A stretch of DNA of 64,000 nucleotides from Chryseobacterium scophthalmum (GCF_900143185.1 NZ_FSRQ01000002.1:248001-312000), one strand, 5' to 3'. Shown: positions 1 to 9,067, numbered from the stretch's first letter. The notes: generated from the sequence alone by a model not told the origin. Numbers and translations: made by a program.

Positions 1-289
1 TGATATAACCAGGCCAACTTACGTCTTTATAACCTTGTCTTGCGCGCTCAACATAAGGTTCAAATTCTTCATAAGTAACAATCGGAACTTTATTTTTAAA
101 ATCCTGATAACTTGAAATAGAATTAAACCCATATTTCTTGCCGTATTCCGTGTCTTCTGCATGGAATAACTGAGAAAACAGGATTCCTTTCTGTGTCTCG
201 ATAGGATAATCCATAAAATGCTGAATCTGATCTATCCTCTGCTTGATAAACCAATTGACTACCGTATTGAAAAGTGCTTTCGTTGCCAT
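1..289 (-). CDS. GH3-family protein, N-terminal part (cut by window edge)
   Basis: Reading leftward from an ATG at 287-289 there is an open frame to the window edge (96 residues). It starts MATKALFNTVVNWF and contains a YPIETQKGILFSQL-like stretch followed by a KVPIVTYEEFEPYVERA-like stretch. This is typical of the N-terminus of bacterial GH3 (auxin-responsive-promoter-like, acyl-adenylating) proteins that are common in Bacteroidetes; their bacterial substrate is unknown. A TATATTTG -7 element lies at 295-302, so the transcript would start almost at the ATG. The family call is from memory of the family N-terminus and the catalytic part is outside the window. Confidence 0.75.
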   Translation of the reverse strand, partial: MATKALFNTVVNWFIKQRIDQIQHFMDYPIETQKGILFSQLFHAEDTEYGKKYGFNSISSYQDFKNKVPIVTYEEFEPYVERARQGYKDVSWPGYI

Positions 290-392
290 TCTGACAAATA
301 TAATAATATTTGGATTTTCAACGAGTTATTTAAACAAAAAAACCATCACAAATTTGCAATGGTTCTCATATTAATTTTTAAATACTAAAAGA

Positions 393-803
393 TTAGCAGT
401 ACTCATCGTAAGCAGCCTGTAGGTTTGCCGCAATAGCTCCTGCAGGATTTCCTTCAATATGATGTCTTTCAAGCATGTGTACCAATTCTCCGTCTTTGAA
501 AAGAGCCACACATGGTGAGCTTGGAGGGAATGGTGCCAAATGTTTTCTAGCCGCTTCTACCGCTTCTTTATCGAAACCTGCAAAAACTGTAGTCAGATGG
601 TCTGGTTTTTTATCTCCTGTTAAAGAGTAAACAACGCCCGGTCTTGCCGCTCCCGCTGCACAACCACATACAGAATTGATTACTAAAAGAGTAGTTCCTG
701 ATTGTTTTAAAGCATCTTCTACCTGAGCAGGAGTTGCCAAATCTGCGAAACCTTTATCTGTAAGCTCAGCCTTCATAGGCATTACTAAATCTGTTGGATA
801 CAT
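393..803 (-). CDS. Bacilliredoxin, BrxA/BrxB (YphP/YqiW) family
   Basis: A 136-residue protein, full length for the family. The family reduces protein-bacillithiol or related mixed disulfides. The active-site CGC motif sits at residues 46-48 (VINSVCGCAAG), which is the family signature, and it is followed by the conserved ARPGVV segment. Whether this organism makes bacillithiol cannot be judged here. It is a single-gene unit with its own promoter at 827-857; the next gene on this strand is yqeY, 660 bp upstream. Confidence 0.9.
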   Translation of the reverse strand: MYPTDLVMPMKAELTDKGFADLATPAQVEDALKQSGTTLLVINSVCGCAAGAARPGVVYSLTGDKKPDHLTTVFAGFDKEAVEAARKHLAPFPPSSPCVALFKDGELVHMLERHHIEGNPAGAIAANLQAAYDEYC

Positions 804-826
804 TTCTTATTTTTTTTAAGTGTTTA

Positions 827-857
827 CAAATTTACACAATTCTGCATGTATTTACAA
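827..857 (-). promoter_or_regulatory. Bacteroidetes-type promoter of the bacilliredoxin gene
   Basis: On the minus strand a TTG (855-857), exactly 20 bp and TAAATTTG (827-834) match the Bacteroidetes consensus TTG-N19-21-TAnnTTTG. The leader to the ATG at 803 is then about 20 nt. Confidence 0.7.
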
Positions 858-954
858 TTTATAAAAACTATCTAAGTATTTAATAAACAAAATTAAAAGT
901 TATTGATATATAACGATATAATAATAAATTTAATTAATATTTAAATAAAATACA

Positions 955-1180
955 TTGATATTAAATTATATTTGCTAAATTTGAAATGATTCTAAAAACG
1001 ATTTCCATGAAAAAAAACTTATTAATTAATCTTTCAGGATATTAGAGTAAATCTAATGCCAATGTAATTCCCTCACCTTTATCTTTGTTTTATCTTAGGT
1101 TTTTAGAATATTTATAAAAAAAATATCGATAAAGGATTTACAATAAGTGAAGTCCGAATACTAATTTCGGGCTTCATTAT
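955..1180 (+). ncRNA. Candidate small RNA or tiny-peptide transcript in the 804-1462 spacer
   Basis: The 660-bp spacer holds no recognisable gene but looks transcribed on the plus strand. There is a promoter-like TTG (955-957), 18 bp, TAAATTTG (976-983). It is followed by an ATTAGA/TCTAAT hairpin (1041-1057), a longer-range pairing CCTTTATC (1076-1083) with GATAAAGG (1128-1135), and a hairpin GAAGTCCGAA/TTCGGGCTTC (1149-1175) that could end transcription. A 12-codon frame starts with ATG at 1007. The predicted transcript is about 190 nt. This is inference from structure only; the -33/-7 spacing is slightly short. Confidence 0.35.
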
Positions 1181-1279
1181 TAAAAGTAATAAATTAAACA
1201 TAAATCTTAAAAATTACTTATCTACTCAGAAAACTACAAACAAATACATTTTAAATATTGAAAATGGCTTAGGAAATTA

Positions 1280-1406
1280 CATCCACCATTTTATTAAAAA
1301 ATAAAATCAACATTCATATTAAAAACGAAGCCCGAAACATAAAGTTTCGGGCTTCGTTAATCAAATCGATATGCAAAGGTTGAATATCCTTAATAAATGG
1401 TGGATG
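1280..1406. repeat. Nested inverted repeat around the dcw-end terminator
   Basis: CATCCACCATTTTATTA at 1280-1296 is the near-exact reverse complement of TAATAAATGGTGGATG at 1391-1406, and the perfect terminator hairpin 1324-1358 lies between them. The arms are about 16 bp with one base of slippage. They could form a 127-nt compound stem-loop in RNA or mark a small inserted repeat element. Confidence 0.55.
1324..1363 (-). terminator. Terminator downstream of yqeY and the dcw cluster
   Basis: A perfect 15-bp stem AACGAAGCCCGAAAC/GTTTCGGGCTTCGTT with a 5-nt loop. In the minus direction it is followed by TTTTT, so it suits termination of transcripts leaving yqeY. A similar but imperfect GAAG-CCGAA hairpin lies at 1149-1175. 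Confidence 0.8.
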
Positions 1407-1462
1407 GGTTTTGGTTGATAGTCGATAGTTTAATCTATCAACAAACAACTATGAACCAATAG

Positions 1463-1909
1463 CTATGAAAGTAACTTCTTCGCCATTTCTGAGATACTTT
1501 TTCCGTCAGATTTTCCGGCTAAATTTTTTGAAGCCGTTCCCATCACCTTTCCTAAATCTTTAATAGACTCAGCTCCGGTTTCGGAAATAATCTGCTTAAT
1601 TTCAGCTTCCAATTCTTCAGAAGATAATTGTGCAGGTAGAAACTTCTCAATGACTTTCATCTGAGCTTCTTCTACTTCCGCCAAATCATTTCTTCCCTGA
1701 GCTGTAAACTGCTCGTAAGAATCTTTACGCTGTTTGATCATTCTCTGCAAAATTGAAATTTCCTGCTCAGATGAAACTTCAGCTCCTAAAGCTTCGGTTT
1801 TTAGCAATAATATCTGAGATTTTACAGCACGAAGAGAATCTAAAGCTACTCTGTCTTTAGCTCTCATTGCTGTTTTTATTGCTTCACTTATGGTAAGTTC
1901 TAAACTCAT
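1463..1909 (-). CDS. yqeY: GatB/YqeY domain-containing protein
   Basis: A 148-residue protein of the YqeY family, related to the C-terminal helical domain of the GatB amidotransferase subunit. Its cellular role is unclear; a tRNA-related function is usually assumed. It begins MSLELTISEAIKTAMRAKD, which fits the family N-terminus; the frame stays open for 11 codons upstream but that part is hydrophobic and unlike the family, so the ATG at 1907-1909 is chosen. It follows ftsZ by 95 bp in the same orientation, an arrangement common in flavobacteria, and is probably the last gene of the dcw transcript. Confidence 0.92.
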   Translation of the reverse strand: MSLELTISEAIKTAMRAKDRVALDSLRAVKSQILLLKTEALGAEVSSEQEISILQRMIKQRKDSYEQFTAQGRNDLAEVEEAQMKVIEKFLPAQLSSEELEAEIKQIISETGAESIKDLGKVMGTASKNLAGKSDGKSISEMAKKLLS

Positions 1910-2004
1910 TATAATTAATTTAACAATGTAAAAGTGTATCAATGTACCAATAACTTAATGCACAAAATTGATACATTATTAGATTGATACATTGTTACAT
2001 TATT

Positions 2005-3912
2005 TTAGTCTACGTCTTTATTTAAAAATCTATTTTCTCTGATCTGCATGTTCCCATTGTTGTCAGACAAATACGTGTTGATATTTTGATCTGACGCATT
2101 AGAACCGTCAATGGAAATGTTTTTTCTCTTGAAGGCAGGTACAGATTCAAATTCATTCACATTATCGAAATTCTGGTAACGAGAATTGAATTCTTTCAGT
2201 TTGTTTCTTCTCTCAACTACTCTTTCCTGCTCTGCAGGTTTATTAACAAAAGTAAATTCAGATTCTGTTTGTTTCTGAGTCTCTACTTCTGATCTGTTTT
2301 GGAAAGTTGATCTTTCTTCTACTTTCGGCTGTTCAGGAGTTTGATAGAATGTTTCTATTTTTTGAGTAGTTTCTTCTATTTTTTTCTCGATTACTGAAGT
2401 TTCAAACTCATTTTTTGGCTGGCCAAAATCATATTTAGGCTCAACAACAGGTTCGTTAACGGTGAAGTTAAACTCAACCTTTTTTTCGTCTGAATAGCTA
2501 TTGTTGAATGAATTTTCCTTTGGCTCTTCTTTTTTATTGTCAAAATCAAAAGAAAAAGACTGAATTTCTAAATCATTCGGATCGTCATCAAAAGAAAACA
2601 AATTCACATCATTATCATCGCTCGATTCTTCGCTTCTCCAGCTCTGAATCGGGCTTTCCAATGTATCTTCCTCTCTATCAGAGAATTTTATTTCGGTTTT
2701 TACCTCTTCATCCTCAATAATCATTTTTTTTTCAGAAGACGTCATCTTAAACTGTGGCGCATCCTGATCTTCATCATCTAATCTGAAAAGATTTTTTCCT
2801 CCAAAGTCGTATCCCTGTTCAGGAGCAACCTCTCTCTCATCTCTTGTTTTGAAAGGCGAAGTTTTTGGGTTGTCTAAAGCATCATTTAAACCGATTCTGA
2901 TTTTCTCAGTAGGCCCAGAAAACTTTTGGTTATCGTTAGAAAAACCAGTAGCAATAACCAATACACTTACCGCATCACCCAATTCTTCGTCAGCTCCAAC
3001 ACCAAAAATAATATCTGCTGTGTGACCTGCTTCTTTTTGGATATAATCCATGATGATACCGATTTCGTCCATTGTAGCTTCTTCTACACCACTTCTGATC
3101 AACAATAACACGTTTCTTGCGCCCGTAATTTTGTTGTCGTTCAATAATGGAGAATCCAATGCTTTTCTTACTGCTTCTTCAGCTTTATTTTCGCCAGAAG
3201 CCATTCCTGTAGACATCAATGCCGTACCAGAATTCTGAAGCACAGATTTAGCATCTCTAAAGTCAATGTTTACATCAAAGTAACCGGTAATAACCTCTGC
3301 CATTCCTTTTGCAGCATTGGTTAAAACTTCATCGGCTTTTGAGAATCCTTGTTTGAAACCAAGGTTACCAAATTGCTGTCTTAATTTATCATTATTGATT
3401 ACAATTAATGAATCAACATTATTTCTTAATTTATCAAGTCCTAATTCTGCCTGATCAAGTCTTCTTTTTCCTTCAAAGCTGAAAGGTACGGTAACAATAC
3501 CTACCGTAAGAATTCCCATATCTTTGGCAACTTTAGCAATAACCGGAGCCGCACCCGTTCCGGTACCACCACCCATTCCTGCGGTGATGAAAACCATTTT
3601 GGTGTTTTGCCCCATTGCTGCTTTAATATCTTCGATACTTTCGATAGCCGCTTTTTCCCCTACTTCAGGATCTGCACCCGCTCCAAGACCTTCAGTAATG
3701 GTAACTCCCAACTGAACTTTATTTGAAACCGGATTGTTATCTAAAGTCTGTGCATCAGTATTACAAATCACGAAATCTACCCCGTGAATACCTTTTTCGT
3801 ACATGTGTTTTAGAGCGTTGTTTCCACCGCCTCCAACACCAATAACTTTGATGATCGAAGAATTCCCTTTTGGCAGATCAAATGAAAATCCTTGTGTGCC
3901 TATATTTTCCAT
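2005..3912 (-). CDS. ftsZ: Cell division protein FtsZ
   Basis: A 635-residue tubulin homologue that polymerises with GTP into the cytokinetic ring. The tubulin signature GGGTGTG is at residues 114-120 and the GTPase-activating T7-loop motif NIDFRD lies in the middle of the globular domain, which ends near residue 330. It is followed by an unusually long acidic linker of about 280 residues rich in D, E, N, S, F and K, ending in FLNKDVD. E. coli FtsZ has 383 residues in total, so the extra length is all linker, as in other flavobacteria. It lies 82 bp after ftsA. Confidence 0.98.
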   Translation of the reverse strand: MENIGTQGFSFDLPKGNSSIIKVIGVGGGGNNALKHMYEKGIHGVDFVICNTDAQTLDNNPVSNKVQLGVTITEGLGAGADPEVGEKAAIESIEDIKAAMGQNTKMVFITAGMGGGTGTGAAPVIAKVAKDMGILTVGIVTVPFSFEGKRRLDQAELGLDKLRNNVDSLIVINNDKLRQQFGNLGFKQGFSKADEVLTNAAKGMAEVITGYFDVNIDFRDAKSVLQNSGTALMSTGMASGENKAEEAVRKALDSPLLNDNKITGARNVLLLIRSGVEEATMDEIGIIMDYIQKEAGHTADIIFGVGADEELGDAVSVLVIATGFSNDNQKFSGPTEKIRIGLNDALDNPKTSPFKTRDEREVAPEQGYDFGGKNLFRLDDEDQDAPQFKMTSSEKKMIIEDEEVKTEIKFSDREEDTLESPIQSWRSEESSDDNDVNLFSFDDDPNDLEIQSFSFDFDNKKEEPKENSFNNSYSDEKKVEFNFTVNEPVVEPKYDFGQPKNEFETSVIEKKIEETTQKIETFYQTPEQPKVEERSTFQNRSEVETQKQTESEFTFVNKPAEQERVVERRNKLKEFNSRYQNFDNVNEFESVPAFKRKNISIDGSNASDQNINTYLSDNNGNMQIRENRFLNKDVD

Positions 3913-3994
3913 ATTTAATTTTTTCTAAATTGATAATCGACTATGATAGTTGATGAGAAAATCGTTCATCGCTTATCATTCATCATTTATATTT

Positions 3995-5374
3995 TTATTC
4001 TACTTCTTCAAAGAATTTTTTCACTTTCTCCATCAGCGACTGTCCGAAGGTTGGTTTCGAAGATCTAGATGTTTGTACCGGAGCTTTAAATTCTTCTTCT
4101 ATTTGCGGAGCTACCTGAGTTTCAGCATTAATATCAGTTTGCACTTCTTTTTGCTCAACTTTAGCATCAACCTCAATTTCAACCTCTTCTTCTACAACAA
4201 CCGTTTTTTTGTCTCTGATTTTTAAACTTTCCATCAGCAAACCAATAGATGTTGCAAATTCCGGTCCTTTAAGATACTGGTTTTTATCGTTTGCAATGTA
4301 TTCATTTGCAAAACCAATTCTGCTGTCGAAACCTGTTGTATAATTTGCCAACTGACGAAGATGTTTCAAGTTTGAACCACCACCCGTCAATACAATTCCT
4401 GCAATCAGTTTTTTCTTTTGTTCGAAAGCTCCGTAAGCTTTCAATTCTGTGTTAACCATTTCCAAGATTTCCTCCACTCTCGCATTGATAATCTGCGCTA
4501 AAGTTTTAAGAGAAATCTCTTTATCCGGTCTTCCGTGAAGCCCCGGAATGGTTACAAATGTGCTGTCTTTTTCCAATTCAGGAACAGCAGAACCGAACTT
4601 AACCTTTAATTGCTCGGCGTGCTTTTCAATAATTGAACAACCTTCTTTGATGTCTTCCGTGATAATTCCGCCTCCGTAAGGAATGACGCAAGTATGACGG
4701 ATGATATTATCTTTAAAAATAGCAATATCTGTAGTACCACCACCGATGTCTACAATTGCTACTCCTGCTTCTTTTTCTTCTTTGGTAAGAACAGCTTCAG
4801 AAGATGCTAAAGGCTCTAAAGTAAGTGCCTCCATTTCCAAACCTGCTTCTCTTACGCATCTTGCGATGTTTCTGATGCTTCCCATTTGTCCTACAACAAC
4901 GTGAAAATTCGCTTCCAGACGTTTTCCGTGCATTCCGACAGGCTCCTGAATTTCTCCTTCAGAATCAACCTTATATTCCTGCGGAAGTACGTGGATAATT
5001 TCTTCTCCTGGTAACATCACCAGTTTTTTTACCTGATCTTTTAACGCTTCAATATCATCGTCTGTAATGAATCTATCTGGATGCTCACGCATAATGTAAT
5101 CTGAATGCTGCAGTGAACGAATGTGTTTTCCTGCAATACCTACAGTTACCTTATGAATAGGAACTCCTGCGCTTGACTGTGCTTCTGACACAGCTGCCTT
5201 AATGGAGTTAATGGTTTGTGAAATATTATTCACAATTCCTTTATGAACTCCCAGACTTTTTGCCTTCCCTACACCGAGAATTTCTATTTTCCCGTGTGCA
5301 TTCCTCCTTCCGACAATGGCGACAATCTTGGTTGTCCCGATGTCAAGACCTACTGAATACTCTTGATTTTCCAT
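3995..5374 (-). CDS. ftsA: Cell division protein FtsA
   Basis: A 459-residue actin-like ATPase that tethers FtsZ to the inner membrane. The phosphate-1 segment VGLDIGTTKIVAIVG is at the N-terminus and the phosphate-2 segment VAIVDIGGGTTDIAIF is near residue 205. An acidic E/V-rich spacer precedes a C-terminal amphipathic helix (SLMEKVKKFFEEV), the expected membrane-targeting sequence. It is between ftsQ and ftsZ as in most dcw clusters. Confidence 0.97.
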   Translation of the reverse strand: MENQEYSVGLDIGTTKIVAIVGRRNAHGKIEILGVGKAKSLGVHKGIVNNISQTINSIKAAVSEAQSSAGVPIHKVTVGIAGKHIRSLQHSDYIMREHPDRFITDDDIEALKDQVKKLVMLPGEEIIHVLPQEYKVDSEGEIQEPVGMHGKRLEANFHVVVGQMGSIRNIARCVREAGLEMEALTLEPLASSEAVLTKEEKEAGVAIVDIGGGTTDIAIFKDNIIRHTCVIPYGGGIITEDIKEGCSIIEKHAEQLKVKFGSAVPELEKDSTFVTIPGLHGRPDKEISLKTLAQIINARVEEILEMVNTELKAYGAFEQKKKLIAGIVLTGGGSNLKHLRQLANYTTGFDSRIGFANEYIANDKNQYLKGPEFATSIGLLMESLKIRDKKTVVVEEEVEIEVDAKVEQKEVQTDINAETQVAPQIEEEFKAPVQTSRSSKPTFGQSLMEKVKKFFEEVE

Positions 5375-5413
5375 TGTATATATCTCGATTTGATTTAATT
5401 ACTTTTTTTATTA

Positions 5414-5469
5414 AATAGGATTACATCCTATCCTTTATTAAGTCGTCCCTTTGGGACTCTTTTTTTATT
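5414..5469. repeat. Intergenic repeat R1, copy 1 (ftsQ-ftsA spacer)
   Basis: A 55-bp element made of two small hairpins, ATAGGAT/ATCCTAT and GTCCC/GGGAC, then a T-run on the plus strand. It is nearly identical to 14990-15045 in the ftsI-murE spacer. It fills the space between two co-transcribed essential genes, so it would be carried in the polycistronic RNA. Confidence 0.8.
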
Positions 5470-6391
5470 CTATTTTAATTTTTGCTTTGGGTTTTGCCGC
5501 CGTTTTCTTTTCTGGAGTTTTCTTTTTCTCCTTTGGTTTGACGACCGCTTTCGGCTTCGTATTTTCTTTCGGTTTTAAAGAAGTGGAGCTCGCTTTTTTT
5601 ACTATCGCAACCGGAGCTTTTACCAAATCTTTATGACTTGCTTTTAAAATACTGTCATTTTCTTTAAAATAAGGATTCAGTGTTGTTACAATCTGATTTT
5701 GATACTTTACCGAAATCATCTTATACTTTTGCGGATCCTGAAACACCAGATATTTTTCTACAAAAGTCTTAAAACCTTTTACTTTTAATTCAATATTGTC
5801 TAAATCTCCTATTTCCACTCTATAAATTCCCTCACTAGTCAGAAGATTATAGCTGTCTTTATATTTTGAGATCCCGATGAAATATTTTTTACTGAAATCA
5901 TCTTTGTCAATTTTATCAACTAATTCGGCAAGCTTTTCATATTCATCTTTTTTCACATCACCTGTCACCAACATACAAGGATGAGAATAGGTTTTAGAGA
6001 TCGGAAATTCTATTCCTTTTTCGTCCACATAAAAATCCTTTCCTTTATAATTCAGCCTGAAAACCGGAACTCTTTGTTTGATGTCTAAATTCAGTTTTCC
6101 ATTTAAATTTAAATATACATTCGCGCTGTCAACCGCAGGAAGCGCATTAATTTTCTTTTCAAGCTCAGGAATATTTAAATCTCCAACTTTTCTTGACGGA
6201 TTTTCTTTATTAACAATCTCACGAATATCTTTTTCATCAATGAAATAAACCGGAGTTTTTTCATTCATTTTTACAGAAATTTTATTGTCCGTAATCTTCT
6301 GACCCCCAAATTTCTTCAACGAGAAACTCAGCAGGAACCCAAGAATGATCACTGTGATGGCAATTTTTAAAATTCTGTATTTGTTTTTCAT
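5465..6391 (-). CDS. ftsQ: Cell division protein FtsQ
   Basis: A 308-residue bitopic membrane protein linking the FtsZ ring to septal wall synthesis. It has a short cytoplasmic N-terminus, one transmembrane helix at about residues 9-25, and a periplasmic part that begins with a POTRA-like domain. The last 35 or so residues are an extreme Lys/Pro/Ala-rich tail (for example EKKKTPEKKTAAKPKAK), not present in proteobacterial FtsQ. The call is supported by its position between murC and ftsA more than by sequence motifs. Confidence 0.9.
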   Translation of the reverse strand: MKNKYRILKIAITVIILGFLLSFSLKKFGGQKITDNKISVKMNEKTPVYFIDEKDIREIVNKENPSRKVGDLNIPELEKKINALPAVDSANVYLNLNGKLNLDIKQRVPVFRLNYKGKDFYVDEKGIEFPISKTYSHPCMLVTGDVKKDEYEKLAELVDKIDKDDFSKKYFIGISKYKDSYNLLTSEGIYRVEIGDLDNIELKVKGFKTFVEKYLVFQDPQKYKMISVKYQNQIVTTLNPYFKENDSILKASHKDLVKAPVAIVKKASSTSLKPKENTKPKAVVKPKEKKKTPEKKTAAKPKAKIKIE

Positions 6392-6458
6392 ACTTTTTTG
6401 TATTCATGTATTAATGTATTCATGAGCATTCATTAATACGTTAGTACATTATTACTTT
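6392..6458. repeat. Intergenic repeat R3, copy 1 (murC-ftsQ spacer)
   Basis: The spacer is built of short TATTCATGTATTAATGTA and CATTAATACNTTAGTACATT-type words ending in ACTTTTTACATTTTA. Similar sequence fills 7818-7891 and 10310-10391, and a looser version fills 1910-2004. No promoter or terminator is recognised in it. Confidence 0.65.
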
Positions 6459-7817
6459 TTACATTTTATTCATCCATTCGCAAATTGGATCATACAGTGT
6501 GTCTATATTTCCTGCACCGACTGTAAGTAGAATATCAAACTCTTTTTCTTTTATTTTGTTGAAAGCATCTGATAAATTCGACACTTCTTTTTTATTTAAA
6601 GTCACTTTTTCTAATAACCAATCTGAGGTAATTCCTTCAAAATTTTCCTGAAGCTCTCTTGCAGGATAAATATCAAGCAGAATCAATTCATTAGAATTAT
6701 TTAAACTTTCCGCAAATCCATCAGCAAAATCTCGTGTTCTGCTGAATAAATGCGGCTGAAAAACCACCAATAATTTTTTATCCGGATAAAAGGTTTTAAT
6801 TGAGCCAACCACAGCATTAATTTCCGTTGGATGGTGCGCATAATCGTCAATATAAATTTTACCACTCGGATAAATATGTTTTGTATATCTTCTTTTAATT
6901 CCTTTAAAATTGGCAATTGCTTTCTTTAAAATTTCAAAATCGACTCCCAGATTATGAAGAATAGCCAATGCAACCGTTGCGTTTTCTACATTGTGAATTC
7001 CCGGAATATCCCACACAAAATCTTTTATGGTTTCTGTCGGCGTATGAAAATCAAAATAGATTTTATCATGATCCATACGAAGATTGTCTGAATAATAATC
7101 TGCTTCTTCGTTTACTGCATACGTTTTATGTGCTCTACCGATTTCAATTCCTTTTCTTACAAAAAGTTGTTTATCTTCCGGAACTAAAGCTGCAAATTGT
7201 TTAAAACCTTCTTCAATTGTATTTTTATCTCCATAAATATCCAAATGATCGGCATCTGTAGAAGTAATCACTGCCCAATCCGGAGAAAGGTTGAGGAAAC
7301 TTCTGTCGTATTCATCGGCTTCAACTACAGAATATTTCGAACCGTTATATAGGAAATTTGATTTAAAATTCTCAGAAATTCCACCTAAGAAACATGAGAA
7401 AGGCAAATCTGCTTCTTTACACAAATGCGAAACCAAAGTAGACGTCGTTGTTTTACCATGCGTTCCTGCAACAGCGATGCAATCTGTATTTTCAGTAATT
7501 AAACCTAAAACTTTAGCACGTTTTAAAACTTCAAACTGATTTTCATTAAAATAATCTAAAATATCCAGCTTTTTAATTGCCGGAGTATAAATTACCAATG
7601 TATTTTCTTTCTGAAGCGAAGTAATTTTTTCATCAATGACATCTTCAAAAACAATATCAATTCCCTCGTTCATTAAAGCCGTCGTCAATTTCGTGTTGGT
7701 TTTATCATAGCCCAAAACATTTTTACCCGAAGCATGGAAGTACCGTGCCAAAGCACTCATTCCGATACCTCCGATTCCAACGAAGTAAAAATTTTGATAT
7801 GTTTCTAAATTGTTCAT
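6459..7817 (-). CDS. murC: UDP-N-acetylmuramate--L-alanine ligase
   Basis: A 452-residue cytoplasmic Mur ligase that adds L-Ala to UDP-MurNAc with ATP. The Rossmann motif VGIGGIGMSALARY is near the start and the ATP P-loop AGTHGKTTT is around residue 118; the middle and C-terminal ligase domains follow. The ATG at 7815-7817 (MNNLETYQNFYF) is chosen; nine in-frame upstream codons fall in the repeat-filled spacer. Order murG-murC-ftsQ is the standard dcw order. Confidence 0.97.
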   Translation of the reverse strand: MNNLETYQNFYFVGIGGIGMSALARYFHASGKNVLGYDKTNTKLTTALMNEGIDIVFEDVIDEKITSLQKENTLVIYTPAIKKLDILDYFNENQFEVLKRAKVLGLITENTDCIAVAGTHGKTTTSTLVSHLCKEADLPFSCFLGGISENFKSNFLYNGSKYSVVEADEYDRSFLNLSPDWAVITSTDADHLDIYGDKNTIEEGFKQFAALVPEDKQLFVRKGIEIGRAHKTYAVNEEADYYSDNLRMDHDKIYFDFHTPTETIKDFVWDIPGIHNVENATVALAILHNLGVDFEILKKAIANFKGIKRRYTKHIYPSGKIYIDDYAHHPTEINAVVGSIKTFYPDKKLLVVFQPHLFSRTRDFADGFAESLNNSNELILLDIYPARELQENFEGITSDWLLEKVTLNKKEVSNLSDAFNKIKEKEFDILLTVGAGNIDTLYDPICEWMNKM

Positions 7818-7891
7818 TCTTTTTTCTTGTATTATTGTATTCATGTAAAGGGTATTTATGATTTCATTAATACATTTTACATTGGTACTTT
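7818..7891. repeat. Intergenic repeat R3, copy 2 (murG-murC spacer)
   Basis: The same family of words as at 6392-6458: a GTATTCATGTAAAG start, TTTCATTAATACATT in the middle, and a TACTTTTTACAGTTTA end. Confidence 0.65.
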
Positions 7892-8992
7892 TTACAGTTT
7901 ATTAAATATCTCATCTACAATCTCCTTTGCCGCATTGGGTTTGGCAAAATATTTCAGATTTTCAGACATTTCTTTTCTTACATTTTCGTTTTCACAGATC
8001 TCTGATAATGTATTCCAGAATTTCTCCTGCATTTCAGAATCTTTTACCATTTTAGCTGCATTTTTTTCAACCAGATTCATCGCATTTTTGGTTTGATGAT
8101 CTTCCGCCGCAAATGGAAAAGGAATCAATAAAACAGGTTTCTGTGCTACCGCCAATTCTGAAATGGCGATCGCTCCAGCTCTTGAAACAATGACATCTGC
8201 CGCCGAATAAGCAGTTTCCATGTCTTTGATGAATTCCTTTATTTGGATTTGAGATTCGAGATTCGAGATTCGAGATTCGTTGCTCAATTCACTATAGTCC
8301 AATTTTCCGGTTTGCCAGATTAATTGATATCCTTTTTCTTTAAGTTGATCAAGATTTTCTTTCCAACCGTTGTTTAATGTTCTTGAGCCTAAAGATCCGC
8401 CAACTGATAAAATGGTCAGTTTATTTTTATCTAAACCTAATTTTTCTTTAGCCGAAGAAGATTCCTGCATTCCTGAAACGATGTTCTCACGAATCGGATT
8501 TCCTAAAAACTTTATTTTTTCAGCCGGAAAACCTTCTACTTTTGGGTAGGCTGTAAACACGGCTTTCGCTTTTTTACTTAAAATTTTATTCGTCACTCCT
8601 GCATGTGCATTCTGCTCCTGAATAAAAATCGGAATTCCCATTTTACTGGCTTCATACAAAGCCGGTCCGCTTGCAAAACCACCCGTTCCCACAGCAAAAT
8701 CGGGAGCAAAATTTTTAATTATTCTTTTAGATTTAGATAAACTTTTCAAAATCTTGAAAGGCAAACCTAGATTTGATAACATATTTCCTCTATCGATTCC
8801 TGCAATGTCAATTCCCTCTATTTTGTAGCCAGCTTGCGGAACTTTTTCCATTTCCATTTTTCCGTTGGCTCCAATGAACAAAAACTCTGCATCAGGAAAT
8901 CTTTTCTTGATTTCGTCTGCAATAGCGATTGCCGGGAAGATGTGTCCTCCTGTTCCGCCTCCGGATAACAATACTTTTAGTTTTTTGTTCAT
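7892..8992 (-). CDS. murG: UDP-GlcNAc:undecaprenyl-PP-MurNAc-pentapeptide GlcNAc transferase
   Basis: A 366-residue GT28-type glycosyltransferase that makes lipid II at the inner face of the membrane. The glycine-rich lipid-binding loop LLSGGGTGGHIFPAI is at the N-terminus, and the donor-site region SRAGAIAISELA with PFPFAAEDHQTKNA is in the C-terminal half. The start at 8990-8992 (MNKKLKVLLSGGG) is chosen because 16 upstream in-frame codons lie in the spacer. The stretch encoding ESRISNLESQIQIK contains four tandem copies of the 7-mer GAGATTC (8251-8278), looking like an intergenic repeat absorbed into the gene. Confidence 0.96.
   Translation of the reverse strand: MNKKLKVLLSGGGTGGHIFPAIAIADEIKKRFPDAEFLFIGANGKMEMEKVPQAGYKIEGIDIAGIDRGNMLSNLGLPFKILKSLSKSKRIIKNFAPDFAVGTGGFASGPALYEASKMGIPIFIQEQNAHAGVTNKILSKKAKAVFTAYPKVEGFPAEKIKFLGNPIRENIVSGMQESSSAKEKLGLDKNKLTILSVGGSLGSRTLNNGWKENLDQLKEKGYQLIWQTGKLDYSELSNESRISNLESQIQIKEFIKDMETAYSAADVIVSRAGAIAISELAVAQKPVLLIPFPFAAEDHQTKNAMNLVEKNAAKMVKDSEMQEKFWNTLSEICENENVRKEMSENLKYFAKPNAAKEIVDEIFNKL
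8251..8278. repeat. Four tandem 7-bp repeats inside murG
   Basis: On the plus strand GAGATTC occurs four times in perfect tandem, in the coding part of murG. Gain or loss of one unit would shift the frame of an essential gene; three units (21 bp) would keep it. Confidence 0.9.
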
Positions 8993-9067
8993 ACCTTTTA
9001 TTATTGATAAATGATGATTGATAAGCGATATGAAAATCAATTATAAATTATCATTCATCACTTATAT

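Noticed and set aside
5414..5469. R1 repeat considered as a terminator ending the dcw transcript before ftsA
   Set aside because: The T-run follows the hairpin on the plus strand, not in the direction of the operon; on the minus strand it has no terminator-like T-run.
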